In this document: piece after piece, positions 1 to 9,425 of the stretch
Numbering within the stretch: the first letter of the stretch is position 1
Layout of the letters: the number at the start of each line of letters is the position of its first letter
NCBI GenBank assembly: GCA_024643345.1
Contig: JAHENB010000063.1
Location: 75,013 to 139,012, forward strand
DNA from: Maribacter sp.
Lineage (GTDB): Bacteria > Bacteroidota > Bacteroidia > Flavobacteriales > Flavobacteriaceae
Direction of reading: 5' to 3'
DNA length: 64,000 nucleotides
The notes under the pieces: generated by a model
What the model saw: only the letters and a program-made list of their open reading frames with translations
What the model was told of the DNA's origin: nothing
Databases searched by the model: none
Made by a program: the position numbers and the translations under genes

Positions 1-5
1 TTTCC

Positions 6-440
6 TTGCCCATTCGCTTCGGAATTGCTGCGAGTGGCTCTTTGATCGCTTATTTTTTGATATTGGCACTATTTGGCTTACATACCAATATCTTTTTCAG
101 TCTTTTTAATGGGGTGATTACGGGTTTCTCTATTTATGAGGCCATTAAATATGAGCGTCTGAGAAATCCAAAGGGATTCAGTTATGGACAAGGTTTTAAA
201 ATTGGCCTGGTTACCGGTTTTATGGCGACATTGATTTTCACCTTGTTTTTCGCTTTTTATTCCACTGAAATCAACCCAGGTTTTCTTGAGGAACTTTCAA
301 GTGTTTGGTTCAGGGACTATAAAGATTTTGAGGCGATTGTTTTTTTTACCGTGGCCATTATGGGTTTTGCAACATCTTTGGTGCTTACCTTGGCCTTTAT
401 GCAACTCTTTAAATCTTCCAACAACCCCAAAAAGAAATAG
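6..440 (+). CDS. DUF4199 domain-containing membrane protein
   Basis: 144 aa ORF with several hydrophobic segments; resembles DUF4199 proteins common in Bacteroidota. Confidence 0.7.
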   Translation: MPIRFGIAASGSLIAYFLILALFGLHTNIFFSLFNGVITGFSIYEAIKYERLRNPKGFSYGQGFKIGLVTGFMATLIFTLFFAFYSTEINPGFLEELSSVWFRDYKDFEAIVFFTVAIMGFATSLVLTLAFMQLFKSSNNPKKK

Positions 441-461
441 TCTAAAAACTTTAAAAACATC

Positions 462-491
462 TTGTACATTAATGAATTAGAAGTATATTTG
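462..491 (+). promoter_or_regulatory. Bacteroidota-type promoter upstream of rplU
   Basis: TTG (462-464), 19-nt spacer, TATATTTG (484-491) matches the -33 TTG / -7 TAnnTTTG consensus. Confidence 0.65.
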
Positions 492-541
492 CACCCTCCT
501 ATTTAAAAAAATGGGAGGTGACAAATCATAATATACACGCT

Positions 542-1258
542 ATGTACGCAATTGTAGAGATGGCAGGGCAGCAATTCAAAGTTGCAAAAGACCAGAAAGT
601 GTATGTTCACCGTTTGCAAACACAAGAAGGTAAAAAAGTCATTTTTGACCAAGTACTTCTTTTGGATGACGGTAAGAACATAACCATTGGCGCCCCAGCT
701 ATAAACGGCGCGGCTGTTGAAGCCAAAGTCGTAAAGCACCTTAAAGGTGACAAAGTTATCGTATTCAAGAAAAAACGAAGGAAGGGTTATCAAAAGAAAA
801 ACGGACATCGACAGGCGTTGACCGAAATCCTTGTGGAAAGTATTATTGCCTCTGGAGCCAAAAAGGAGGTAGTAGCAAAGGTAGAGAAGCCAAAAGCCGC
901 TCCTTTAAAAGAAGAAAAGCCCAAAGTGGCTTCAAAACCCGAGGCGGCTACAAAACCGGCAGTTAAGAAGACTGCACCTGCCAAAAAGGCTCCGGTTAAA
1001 GCGGCCAAGGCCGATGATCTGAAAAAGATTGAAGGGATAGGTCCAAAAGCCGCTGAAGCTTTGGCAAACGCAGGTTTGGAATCTTTCGCAAAATTAGCCA
1101 AGGCCAAACCCGAAAAAATAAAGGAAATTTTGACCGAAGCGAGTTCAAGAATGGCACATTTAGAGCCTACTACCTGGCCAGAGCAGGCGCAACTCGCTGC
1201 CGATGGCAAATGGGATGATCTTAAGAAGTTACAGGATAAATTAAACGGGGGCAAATAA
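542..1258 (+). CDS. rplU: 50S ribosomal protein L21 with C-terminal Lys/Ala/Pro linker and helix-hairpin-helix-like domain
   Basis: MYAIVEMAGQQFKVAKDQKVYVHRL... L21 N-terminus; RQALTEI core end; C-terminal LKKIEGIGPKAAEALANAGLESFAKLAKA HhH-like; followed by rpmA. The ORF track begins at 518 but ATG 542 fits L21. Confidence 0.95.
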   Translation: MYAIVEMAGQQFKVAKDQKVYVHRLQTQEGKKVIFDQVLLLDDGKNITIGAPAINGAAVEAKVVKHLKGDKVIVFKKKRRKGYQKKNGHRQALTEILVESIIASGAKKEVVAKVEKPKAAPLKEEKPKVASKPEAATKPAVKKTAPAKKAPVKAAKADDLKKIEGIGPKAAEALANAGLESFAKLAKAKPEKIKEILTEASSRMAHLEPTTWPEQAQLAADGKWDDLKKLQDKLNGGK

Positions 1259-1288
1259 AATTTCCTCTAGAATCAAAATCACAATAAA

Positions 1289-1549
1289 ATGGCACACAAA
1301 AAAGGTGTAGGTAGTTCCAAAAACGGCAGGGATTCAGAATCGAAACGCTTAGGGGTGAAGATTTTTGGAGGACAGGCCGCCATTGCTGGAAATATTATCG
1401 TAAGACAACGTGGCACCAAACATAATCCAGGGGAGAATGTTTATGCCGGTAAAGACCATAGCCTACATGCACGTGTAGATGGAATGGTAAAGTTCGAAAA
1501 GAAGGCAGGTGGTAAATCTTATGTTTCCATAGAGCCATTTGAAGCCTAA
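1289..1549 (+). CDS. rpmA: 50S ribosomal protein L27
   Basis: [29 protein letters not shown]...[20 protein letters not shown]; canonical L27. Confidence 0.97.
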   Translation: MAHKKGVGSSKNGRDSESKRLGVKIFGGQAAIAGNIIVRQRGTKHNPGENVYAGKDHSLHARVDGMVKFEKKAGGKSYVSIEPFEA

Positions 1550-1572
1550 TTAACCGGTTTTATACCAAAAAG

Positions 1573-1606
1573 AAACCTGCACTTGAAAAAGTGCAGGTTT
1601 TTTTTT
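1573..1606 (+). terminator. Rho-independent terminator of rplU-rpmA
   Basis: Perfect 10-bp stem AAACCTGCAC / GTGCAGGTTT followed by T-tract. Confidence 0.9.
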
Positions 1607-1638
1607 ATGCCAAAAAGGCTTCCATTTTATCAATAGCC

Positions 1639-2955
1639 CTAGTATCGGTAATATTCGGGCTTAAATGGACCCTCAACGGTTACCCCTATGTAATCTGCTT
1701 GATCTTTTTTGAGTTCAGTGAGTTCGGCACCCAAACGCGAAAGATGTAACTTGGCCACTTTCTCATCGAGGTGTTTGGGCAACATATACACATCATTTTC
1801 ATAGTTGGCGCTGTTTTTCCAAAGCTCGATTTGAGCTAAGGTTTGGTTGGTGAACGAGTTGCTCATCACAAAACTGGGATGGCCTGTGGCACAACCAAGG
1901 TTAACCAAACGTCCTTCGGCCAAAACGATGATATCCTTCCCATCTATGGTGTATTTATCTACCTGGGGCTTAATTTCGTCTTTGGTGCTTCCATAGTTTT
2001 TGTTCAGCCAAGCCATGTCGATTTCGTTATCGAAATGGCCAATGTTGCAGACAATGGCCTTATCCTTCATCGCTTTAAAATGCTCAGGTCGAATAATGTC
2101 TTTATTGCCCGTAGTGGTTATAATGATGTCAGAAACCCCTACTACACTTTCCAGTTTCTTTACTTCATAGCCATCCATACAAGCCTGAAGGGCGCATATC
2201 GGATCGATTTCGGTGACCGTGACTATTGATCCTGCTCCCTTGAAGGAAAGCGCGGTTCCTTTGCCCACATCACCGTAGCCAGCGACCACCACGCGTTTTC
2301 CTGCCAACATGGTATCCGTGGCACGACGAATGGCGTCCACCGCACTTTCGCGACACCCGTATTTATTATCGAACTTCGATTTGGTCACTGAGTCGTTTAC
2401 ATTGATGGCGGGCATCGGCAACGTACCTTTTTTTACCCGTTCGTAGAGGCGGTGCACCCCGGTAGTAGTTTCCTCTGAAAGCCCTTTAATGCTAGCTGCC
2501 ATTTCAGGATAGCGATCTAAGACCATATTGGTAAGGTCGCCACCATCGTCTAATATCATATTTAAAGGCTTTCGGTCTTTTCCAAAAAATAAGGTTTGCT
2601 CAATGCACCAATCAAATTCCTCCTCGTTCATGCCCTTCCAGGCATATACCGATATGCCCTCAGCTGCTATTGCGGCCGCTGCATGGTCTTGGGTGGAAAA
2701 GATGTTACAAGAACTCCAGGTAACCTCGGCCCCTAATGCGACCAAGGTTTCGATCAATACAGCGGTCTGTATGGTCATGTGTAGGCAACCCGCAATTCTG
2801 GCTCCCTTAAGCGGTTGCTCGTTTCCATATTCCTCGCGTAACGCCATCAGGCCGGGCATTTCGGCCTCGGCCAATAGTATTTCTTTTCTCCCCCAGTTAG
2901 CAAGGGAAATATCCTTCACCTTAAAAGGTGTATACGGAATGGTTTTGGTGCTCAT
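1639..2955 (-). CDS. ahcY: adenosylhomocysteinase
   Basis: NAD-binding [35 protein letters not shown]-terminal KPEYYRY. Confidence 0.97.
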   Translation of the reverse strand: MSTKTIPYTPFKVKDISLANWGRKEILLAEAEMPGLMALREEYGNEQPLKGARIAGCLHMTIQTAVLIETLVALGAEVTWSSCNIFSTQDHAAAAIAAEGISVYAWKGMNEEEFDWCIEQTLFFGKDRKPLNMILDDGGDLTNMVLDRYPEMAASIKGLSEETTTGVHRLYERVKKGTLPMPAINVNDSVTKSKFDNKYGCRESAVDAIRRATDTMLAGKRVVVAGYGDVGKGTALSFKGAGSIVTVTEIDPICALQACMDGYEVKKLESVVGVSDIIITTTGNKDIIRPEHFKAMKDKAIVCNIGHFDNEIDMAWLNKNYGSTKDEIKPQVDKYTIDGKDIIVLAEGRLVNLGCATGHPSFVMSNSFTNQTLAQIELWKNSANYENDVYMLPKHLDEKVAKLHLSRLGAELTELKKDQADYIGVTVEGPFKPEYYRY

Positions 2956-3040
2956 GTTCTTTATTTATTTTTTACTTTCGTTTAATGGCGATAGTGCCCA
3001 TTTTTTGCAAAGCAAAGTTACAAATTCCTAAAGTAATGGT

Positions 3041-3673
3041 ATGCCTCTTTATAAGACAATAAAGGTAAATTCTTCGGTCGTCGCCCATATATGGAAGATC
3101 GAGGAGACCGAGGGGGCACTCGCCGATGGGGTTGTTCTGACCGATCATTGTCAGGACCGATTGCGAAAGATGAAATCAGAACTGCACCGAAGGGGCTTTT
3201 TAAGCATCCGTCATTTAATGGCCATCGAAGGTTACGAAGATAAAGACCTTTATTATGACGACTTTGGCAAACCCCATCTGACCGATGGCAATTATATTTC
3301 CATTTCCCATTCCAACCAATTTACGGCCATTATCATCAGTAACGGACCAGCAGTGGGCATCGATATTGAGAAACAACGGGAAAAGATTTTACGGATTGCG
3401 CATAAATTTACCCCGCTGGAGGAGTACAGTACTATTGCCAATACCGATGCCCTTATCAGAAAATTAACCATTGTTTGGGGATGTAAAGAATCGCTCTACA
3501 AGATTTATGCTAAACCGGGCCTTAGCTTTTTGCACCATATCATAATCAGTGATTTTGATCTTGCCGATGGCAAAACCACTGGCGAAATAATATATAAGGG
3601 CAAAAAGTCGGATTATGATATTGATTATTTTGAGTTTGAAGGGTTCACTTGTGTTTACGGCCTTGTAAATTGA
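3041..3673 (+). CDS. 4'-phosphopantetheinyl transferase superfamily protein
   Basis: ISISHSNQFTAIIISNGPAVGIDIEKQREKILRIAHKFT and WGCKESLYKIY motifs. Confidence 0.9.
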   Translation: MPLYKTIKVNSSVVAHIWKIEETEGALADGVVLTDHCQDRLRKMKSELHRRGFLSIRHLMAIEGYEDKDLYYDDFGKPHLTDGNYISISHSNQFTAIIISNGPAVGIDIEKQREKILRIAHKFTPLEEYSTIANTDALIRKLTIVWGCKESLYKIYAKPGLSFLHHIIISDFDLADGKTTGEIIYKGKKSDYDIDYFEFEGFTCVYGLVN

Positions 3674-3748
3674 ATGGCTCCCGACTTTTAAATAAAGTTC
3701 GTTCTTTACCAATTCTCAGATCAGATTTTTTTTGAATTATCATAATAA

Positions 3749-4015
3749 ATGAAAATGGACATATCGGTTGAACTTACCTTCTCGCCCTTACAGGACGATT
3801 TTGAAGATCATATCATCAATTTCATCAGAAAATTAAGGGCTTCGGGATTAACCATAATTGAAAACCCACTCAGCACGCAAATCTACGGTGAATACGACTC
3901 GGTCATGATGTTGTTGCAAACGGAAATAAAATCGGCTTTCGAAATGATGGACAAAGGGCTTTTATTCATAAAAATCGTAAAATCTGACCGTAGTGGTTAT
4001 GAACCAAATTTCTGA
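3749..4015 (+). CDS. YkoF-like / thiamine-binding (DUF77-type) protein
   Basis: MDISVELTFSPLQDDFEDHIINFIRKLRASGLTIIENPLSTQIYGEYD resembles the thiamine-binding MTH1187/YkoF family; overlaps a PnuC-type permease. Confidence 0.7.
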   Translation: MKMDISVELTFSPLQDDFEDHIINFIRKLRASGLTIIENPLSTQIYGEYDSVMMLLQTEIKSAFEMMDKGLLFIKIVKSDRSGYEPNF

Positions 4016-4631
4016 TTTCTTTTTAGATCCATACCAGGACAAGGACACTTATGTCATTGTGCTTGAGGCCGTTGTATTTATTAGTGGAATCTTGAGCGTT
4101 TGGTTGGCCAAAAAGGAAAGCATTTGGGTATACCCCACAGGTTTGGCCGCAACCGTGATTACCGTATACCTATTGTTCCAAGACCGACTTTTGGGGGATA
4201 TGATGATGAATTTATACTTCTCTATCATGAGCGTTTACGGCTGGTGGAACTGGGCAAGAACGCAAAATCATAAAAAAGTAGTTCATATTTCCCGAACCGA
4301 TACCAAGGAAAAATATATAGGTTTTGGGTTGTTCGTTTTAACCATGCTGATCACGTTTTTGGTATATAAGGGGTTCGGGGTTACCGTGGAAACTTCCAAT
4401 TATGTCGATATTTTCACTTCGGGCGTCTTTTTTACCGCCATGTGGTACATGGCGCTCAAAAAACTTGAAAACTGGACACTTTGGATTTTTGCCGATATTA
4501 TAACGGTGCCATTGTATGCTTATCGGGGGCTTGGCATGCTTTCACTACAATATCTTATATTTACCTTCTTGGCGATACAAGGTTATATAGCATGGAAAAA
4601 CAGCTTAAACAGCGCCCGTCAAACCTCATAA
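3993..4631 (+). CDS. pnuC: PnuC-family vitamin transporter (PnuT-like, probable thiamine)
   Basis: EAVVFISGILSVWLAKKESIWVYPTGL...YFSIMSVYGWWNW PnuC signature; multiple TM segments; overlaps upstream CDS. Confidence 0.85.
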   Translation: MVMNQISDFFLDPYQDKDTYVIVLEAVVFISGILSVWLAKKESIWVYPTGLAATVITVYLLFQDRLLGDMMMNLYFSIMSVYGWWNWARTQNHKKVVHISRTDTKEKYIGFGLFVLTMLITFLVYKGFGVTVETSNYVDIFTSGVFFTAMWYMALKKLENWTLWIFADIITVPLYAYRGLGMLSLQYLIFTFLAIQGYIAWKNSLNSARQTS

Positions 4632-5164
4632 AAGTAGTCTTGTTCGGTCCAGAATCAACAGGAAAGACTACACTTTCGAAGCAATTGGCCGATTATTATC
4701 AAACGGTATGGGTGCCCGAATTTGCCCGGGAATACCTCCAAAATAAATGGGACCTCGAAGGTAAAACCTGTGAACCCAAAGACTTATTGCCCATCGCTGC
4801 TGGTCAAATACAGCTAGAGAACACACTTGCGGAAAAAGCTTCCCTAGTTTTGATATGCGATACCGATTTATTGGAGACAAAAGTGTATTCCGAGGCATAT
4901 TATACCGGTAACTGCGACCCACTTCTTGAAAAATTTGCACTGGAGAATACCTATGACCTTTATTTATTAACCTATATTGATGTTCCTTGGATTGGGGACG
5001 ATTTAAGGGACAAGCCCCATGAAAGGGAAAGAATGTTCGCTTATTTCAAGGGAACTTTGGAAAAGTATCACCGTAATTTTATTATCTTAAAGGGGAATTC
5101 AAAAAAGCGATTGGCCAATGCCGTTGCTGCCATTGATGAATTAATAGTTTCTAAGGCATTATAA
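4592..5164 (+). CDS. NadR-like AAA/P-loop nucleoside kinase
   Basis: VVLFGPESTGKTTLSKQLADYY Walker A with NadR-kinase-like EFAREYL and VLICDTDLLETKVYSE; ATG at 4592 preferred to upstream start. Confidence 0.8.
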   Translation: MEKQLKQRPSNLIKVVLFGPESTGKTTLSKQLADYYQTVWVPEFAREYLQNKWDLEGKTCEPKDLLPIAAGQIQLENTLAEKASLVLICDTDLLETKVYSEAYYTGNCDPLLEKFALENTYDLYLLTYIDVPWIGDDLRDKPHERERMFAYFKGTLEKYHRNFIILKGNSKKRLANAVAAIDELIVSKAL

Positions 5165-5168
5165 ACAT

Positions 5169-6707
5169 ATGTTATTTACACCAGAAGACGGAGAACAACT
5201 TTTAGAGAATGGAATAGGCAAGGAAAAGGTTGTAAAACAGATTGAAACCTTCAAGGAAGGGATAGCCTTCATGTGCCTAGATAAGGCAGCGATAGTCGGA
5301 GATGGTATCGCACAGTTTTCTGAGAAAGAAGCAAAGTTACGGGTTAAAAGGTTTGAAACGGAACGCCATCGATTGTCATTGTTAAAATTTGTGCCCGCAT
5401 CCGGCGCGGCTTCGCGGATGTTCAAAGCACTGTTCGATTTTTTGGAGGATTTTCATCCTTCGAAGGAAACATTTGAAGCCTATATAGATCGTACCCGGAA
5501 CAAGGAAATCAAAATATTTATGGATGGGCTGCACTTGTTGCCTTTCTATGAACGTATTCAGTCAAATATAAAGGGAAAGGCAGCCTCCAAAGATGAAGAG
5601 AAGCACCTTTTTGTCAAGGAAATGCTTAATGAAGACAGGCTTAATTTTGGTTTTTACCCAAAAGGTCTCCTCCCCTTCCACAAATATGGGGCATTTATAT
5701 CAACCGCTTTTGAAGCGCATCTAAGGGAGGCGGCATTATATGCCGAAACCAGTGCGACGGCACAGCTGCATTTCACCATATCCCCGCAACATGAAAAAAT
5801 GTTCAAAAAAGAATATGCCTCCGCCTCGAAAAGGGTTTCGAAAGAAACAGGAGTCGACTTTCAGGTAAGTTTCTCGTTCCAAAAACCCGCAACCGATACC
5901 ATTGCTGTAGATCTGGAAAACAATGTATTTAGAAACCTAGATGGTTCCCTGCTCTTTAGACCAGGGGGCCATGGTGCCCTGATCGAAAACCTCAGCGAAC
6001 AGGATGCGGATATTATTTTCATCAAGAATATCGACAATGTAGTGCCCCAGCGGTTACTAAAGCGTATTGCAGATAGCAAAAAATTGCTGGCCGGCCTTTT
6101 GCTTGAAGTTCAGGAAAAGGTTTTCGAGTATGCTGAAAAATTGGATGAAGGTCATATCAGTGCGGAGGAGTTGGCTGAAATAGGAGCATTTTTAGCCGAT
6201 CATCTGAATGTGAGGTTTGCCAATAGTTTCTCAAGTTTTAGCTTGTCGGAACAGATCCTGATATTACAGGATAAGTTGAACCGGCCCATTAGGATTTGTG
6301 GGATGGTCAAAAACGAGGGAGAGCCTGGAGGAGGTCCATTTTGGGTAAAGGATTCCCATGAGAATATCTCCTTGCAAATTGTTGAATCGGCCCAAGTTGA
6401 CATGAACAATGCGTCACAGGTCTCCATATTCAAAAGTGCGACCCATTTTAATCCAGTAGATATTGTTTGTGGGGTGAAAAACTACAAAGGCGATAAGTAC
6501 GATTTGCTTCAATATGTGGATGCCAAGCAAGGTTTTATCACCGAAAAGACAAAAGAAGGCAAGAAACTCAAAGCTTTGGAACTCCCGGGCCTTTGGAATG
6601 GCGCCATGGCATTTTGGAATACAATATTTGTTGAAGTGCCCGTCGAAACCTTCAATCCAGTAAAAACGATCAATGATTTATTAAGGCCATCCCATCAAAT
6701 CGTTTAG
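5169..6707 (+). CDS. DUF4301 family protein
   Basis: 512 aa; LLKFVPASGAASRMFKALFDFL; architecture matches DUF4301. Confidence 0.75.
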   Translation: MLFTPEDGEQLLENGIGKEKVVKQIETFKEGIAFMCLDKAAIVGDGIAQFSEKEAKLRVKRFETERHRLSLLKFVPASGAASRMFKALFDFLEDFHPSKETFEAYIDRTRNKEIKIFMDGLHLLPFYERIQSNIKGKAASKDEEKHLFVKEMLNEDRLNFGFYPKGLLPFHKYGAFISTAFEAHLREAALYAETSATAQLHFTISPQHEKMFKKEYASASKRVSKETGVDFQVSFSFQKPATDTIAVDLENNVFRNLDGSLLFRPGGHGALIENLSEQDADIIFIKNIDNVVPQRLLKRIADSKKLLAGLLLEVQEKVFEYAEKLDEGHISAEELAEIGAFLADHLNVRFANSFSSFSLSEQILILQDKLNRPIRICGMVKNEGEPGGGPFWVKDSHENISLQIVESAQVDMNNASQVSIFKSATHFNPVDIVCGVKNYKGDKYDLLQYVDAKQGFITEKTKEGKKLKALELPGLWNGAMAFWNTIFVEVPVETFNPVKTINDLLRPSHQIV

Positions 6708-6907
6708 ACTCAGATCGTATAAAAATTACAAGCTCTGTCGAGATCCTGATTGGTAGCGTTTGTCTTTTATACACTTAAATTGGAATTCCCTTTCATTGTT
6801 TCCCGATTAGGCGTGCTGTACTTAAGACACCTTGCGCATGCGTAAAATGTTCATATCCCCACGAAAATAATGTTCCGTTTTTGGATCGTTGTTTGAAACA
6901 TCGATAC

Positions 6908-6915
6908 TATATTTG
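6908..6915 (+). promoter_or_regulatory. Bacteroidota-type -7 element upstream of TPP riboswitch
   Basis: TATATTTG (TAnnTTTG) about 15 nt before the riboswitch, TTG at 6889-6891. Confidence 0.55.
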
Positions 6916-6925
6916 CACCATCTCA

Positions 6926-7037
6926 AAGGGGTGCTTAAGCCCGATTCTTGTTCATGTAATTTCAATGGGCAAGTTGGAGGCTGGCTGAGATCATACCCAA
7001 AGAACCTGGGCGGGTAATGCCGCCAAGGGAAATAGCA
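6926..7037 (+). promoter_or_regulatory. TPP (THI-box) riboswitch
   Basis: AAGGGGTGC ... GGCTGAGATCATACCC ... GAACCTGGGCGGGTAATGCCGCCAAGGGAA matches conserved TPP aptamer segments; extended P3 region. Confidence 0.93.
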
Positions 7038-7136
7038 TAGGTCGCCATTAGGACGGCCGTCGTTTCCTTAGGAAATAAAATCTAAGTTTAACTAAGAATA
7101 ATAGCCCCTTTTATTCGTAACTATACTGTAGTACGA

Positions 7137-9308
7137 ATGAAATCTATTTTTCCATTTTTGGCCTTTTTGGGCCTTGGCTGGGGCCTTCATGCCCAAGGAA
7201 AACAATCCGATTCCCTCCAAGGCACCAAGGTGGTTCTCGATGAGGTCTTCGTCTCCGCGATACGGGTCAACAGGGAATCACCCGTAACTTTTTCGAACTT
7301 GAACAAAAATGGCTTCGCCCCGAGAAACTTGGGGCAGGACATTCCGATATTGATGAATTATTTGCCCTCTGTGGTCACCACTTCCGATGCCGGGGCAGGG
7401 GTGGGATATACCGGTATACGGGTTCGGGGCAGTGACGCTACCAGGGTAAACGTCACCATCAATGGGATTCCTTACAATGATTCTGAATCGCATGGCACAT
7501 TTTGGGTAAACTTGCCCGATTTTGCTTCATCAACCGAAAGTCTCCAATTGCAAAGGGGGGTGGGAACCTCTACCAATGGTGCAGGAGCTTTTGGGGCCAG
7601 TCTAAATATATTGACCGATGCGCTGTCCGAGCAGGCCTATGCACAATGGTCATCTTCGGTCGGAAGTTTCAATACCTTGCGGAACAACCTCAAATTCAGC
7701 ACCGGATTGCTGGATGAGCACCTTGAACTGGCAGGGCGCCTTTCTAGAATTATTTCGGATGGATATATCGATCGGGCCTCTGCAAAACTGGATTCCTACT
7801 TTTTGCAAGGGGCTTTCAAAAATGAGAATACGCTCATCAAAGCCCTGCTGTTCGGAGGGCAAGAAATCACTTATCAGTCTTGGTTCGGCGTCGATGCCCA
7901 GACCTTGCAACGCGATCGCACCTTTAACCCGGCAGGACAATATACCGATGCCAATGGCAAACTTCAATTTTACGACAATGAAGTCGACAACTATAAACAA
8001 GACCATGCGCAAATGCTTTGGAACCAAAATTGGTCCCCAAAATGGAGCACCAACCTTGCCCTTCACTTCACCCATGGTCGTGGCTATTTTGAACAGTTTC
8101 GGGAAGACGATGCTTTTGCTACCTATGGCATTGAACCTATTTTTGTGAACGGTTCGGAAGTAAATACCACGGATCTGGTTCGAAGACGCTGGCTTGATAA
8201 TGATTTTTACGGAACCGTTTTTTCAACTACCTATCAAGCCTCCAATTTCAATTTGATTTTGGGAGGCGGTTGGAACCAATATGAAGGCAAACACTTTGGA
8301 CAGGTGATTTGGGCCCGTTTTGCCGGAGACACCAATATTAGAGATCGGTATTACGATGACCGTTCAAAAAAAATGGACCTTAACTTTTTTGCAAAAGTCA
8401 ATTACCGCTTGAACACAAAATTTAGACTCTTCGGGGACCTACAGTACCGTACTTTGCAATACAGGGCCAACGGCAATGATACCGGATCCGTCGATGATCG
8501 TTTTAACTTCTTTAACCCAAAGGCCGGACTAACCCTCGATCTCAATCCCGAAAATAATTTATACCTGAGCTATGCCGTGGCCAACAGGGAGCCCAACCGA
8601 AACGATTACGAGTCGGGAAATCCCGAACCGGAAAATCTGCAGGATATTGAGCTGGGTTGGCGACATCTTGCGCCCGCAATTCAGCTCAATGCCAACCTTT
8701 ATTACATGCGATATAAAAACCAACTCGTACTCACTGGCGAATTGAATGATGTGGGCGCACCGCTTAGGGCCAATATTGGCGATAGTTACCGTATGGGCAT
8801 CGAGGTCGATGCCGATATCAAATTCTCAGACCGGTTTCAGTGGCGTCCCAACGCCGCCTTGAGCAGTAACAGGAACCTTGATTTCGTTTTTCAACGCGAC
8901 GGAATATTGCAGGCATTGGGGGGTACCCAAATCGCCTATTCCCCTTCAATTGTTGTGGGCAATCAAATTATGTATTCGTCAAATACCGGCCTTCAACTAT
9001 CCTTGTTCGGAAAGTATGTGGGCAAGCAATATATGGGTAACATTGATTCGGAAGTCTCGGTGTTAAAAGCATATTCCCAGGTAGATTTCAATATTCAGTA
9101 TATTTGGGAGCCCAACTCAATTGTGGATAGCATTACCTTTTCTGGCCTGGTGAACAATATTTTCGATCAAGACATTGTCTCCAATGGATATTTTTTTACC
9201 TATGATGATGATTTTTCCGATCCCGGAACCATCACTACGGTGGAAGGGGCTGGTTATTATCCGCAAGCCGGTATTAACTTTTTATTAGGGGCAACCATCA
9301 GATTTTAG
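7137..9308 (+). CDS. TonB-dependent outer-membrane receptor (predicted thiamine/TPP receptor)
   Basis: Signal peptide, plug motif GYTGIRVRGSDATRVNVTINGIPYND, beta-barrel repeats, ends with aromatic FLLGATIRF; directly downstream of TPP riboswitch. Confidence 0.92.
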   Translation: MKSIFPFLAFLGLGWGLHAQGKQSDSLQGTKVVLDEVFVSAIRVNRESPVTFSNLNKNGFAPRNLGQDIPILMNYLPSVVTTSDAGAGVGYTGIRVRGSDATRVNVTINGIPYNDSESHGTFWVNLPDFASSTESLQLQRGVGTSTNGAGAFGASLNILTDALSEQAYAQWSSSVGSFNTLRNNLKFSTGLLDEHLELAGRLSRIISDGYIDRASAKLDSYFLQGAFKNENTLIKALLFGGQEITYQSWFGVDAQTLQRDRTFNPAGQYTDANGKLQFYDNEVDNYKQDHAQMLWNQNWSPKWSTNLALHFTHGRGYFEQFREDDAFATYGIEPIFVNGSEVNTTDLVRRRWLDNDFYGTVFSTTYQASNFNLILGGGWNQYEGKHFGQVIWARFAGDTNIRDRYYDDRSKKMDLNFFAKVNYRLNTKFRLFGDLQYRTLQYRANGNDTGSVDDRFNFFNPKAGLTLDLNPENNLYLSYAVANREPNRNDYESGNPEPENLQDIELGWRHLAPAIQLNANLYYMRYKNQLVLTGELNDVGAPLRANIGDSYRMGIEVDADIKFSDRFQWRPNAALSSNRNLDFVFQRDGILQALGGTQIAYSPSIVVGNQIMYSSNTGLQLSLFGKYVGKQYMGNIDSEVSVLKAYSQVDFNIQYIWEPNSIVDSITFSGLVNNIFDQDIVSNGYFFTYDDDFSDPGTITTVEGAGYYPQAGINFLLGATIRF

Positions 9309-9425
9309 TGTTGGAGTTGGTATATTTTAAAGATCGTTGTAGGATTGTGCGGATGTACATGCACATATGAATGGCATTTGGAAGCAAAAAAAATCACAAA
9401 CTATTAAAATGCTTAAATTGATACC

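Noticed and set aside
790-1254. Long antisense ORF opposite rplU
   Set aside because: Mirror of the Lys/Ala-rich linker codon composition; no independent start context or domain
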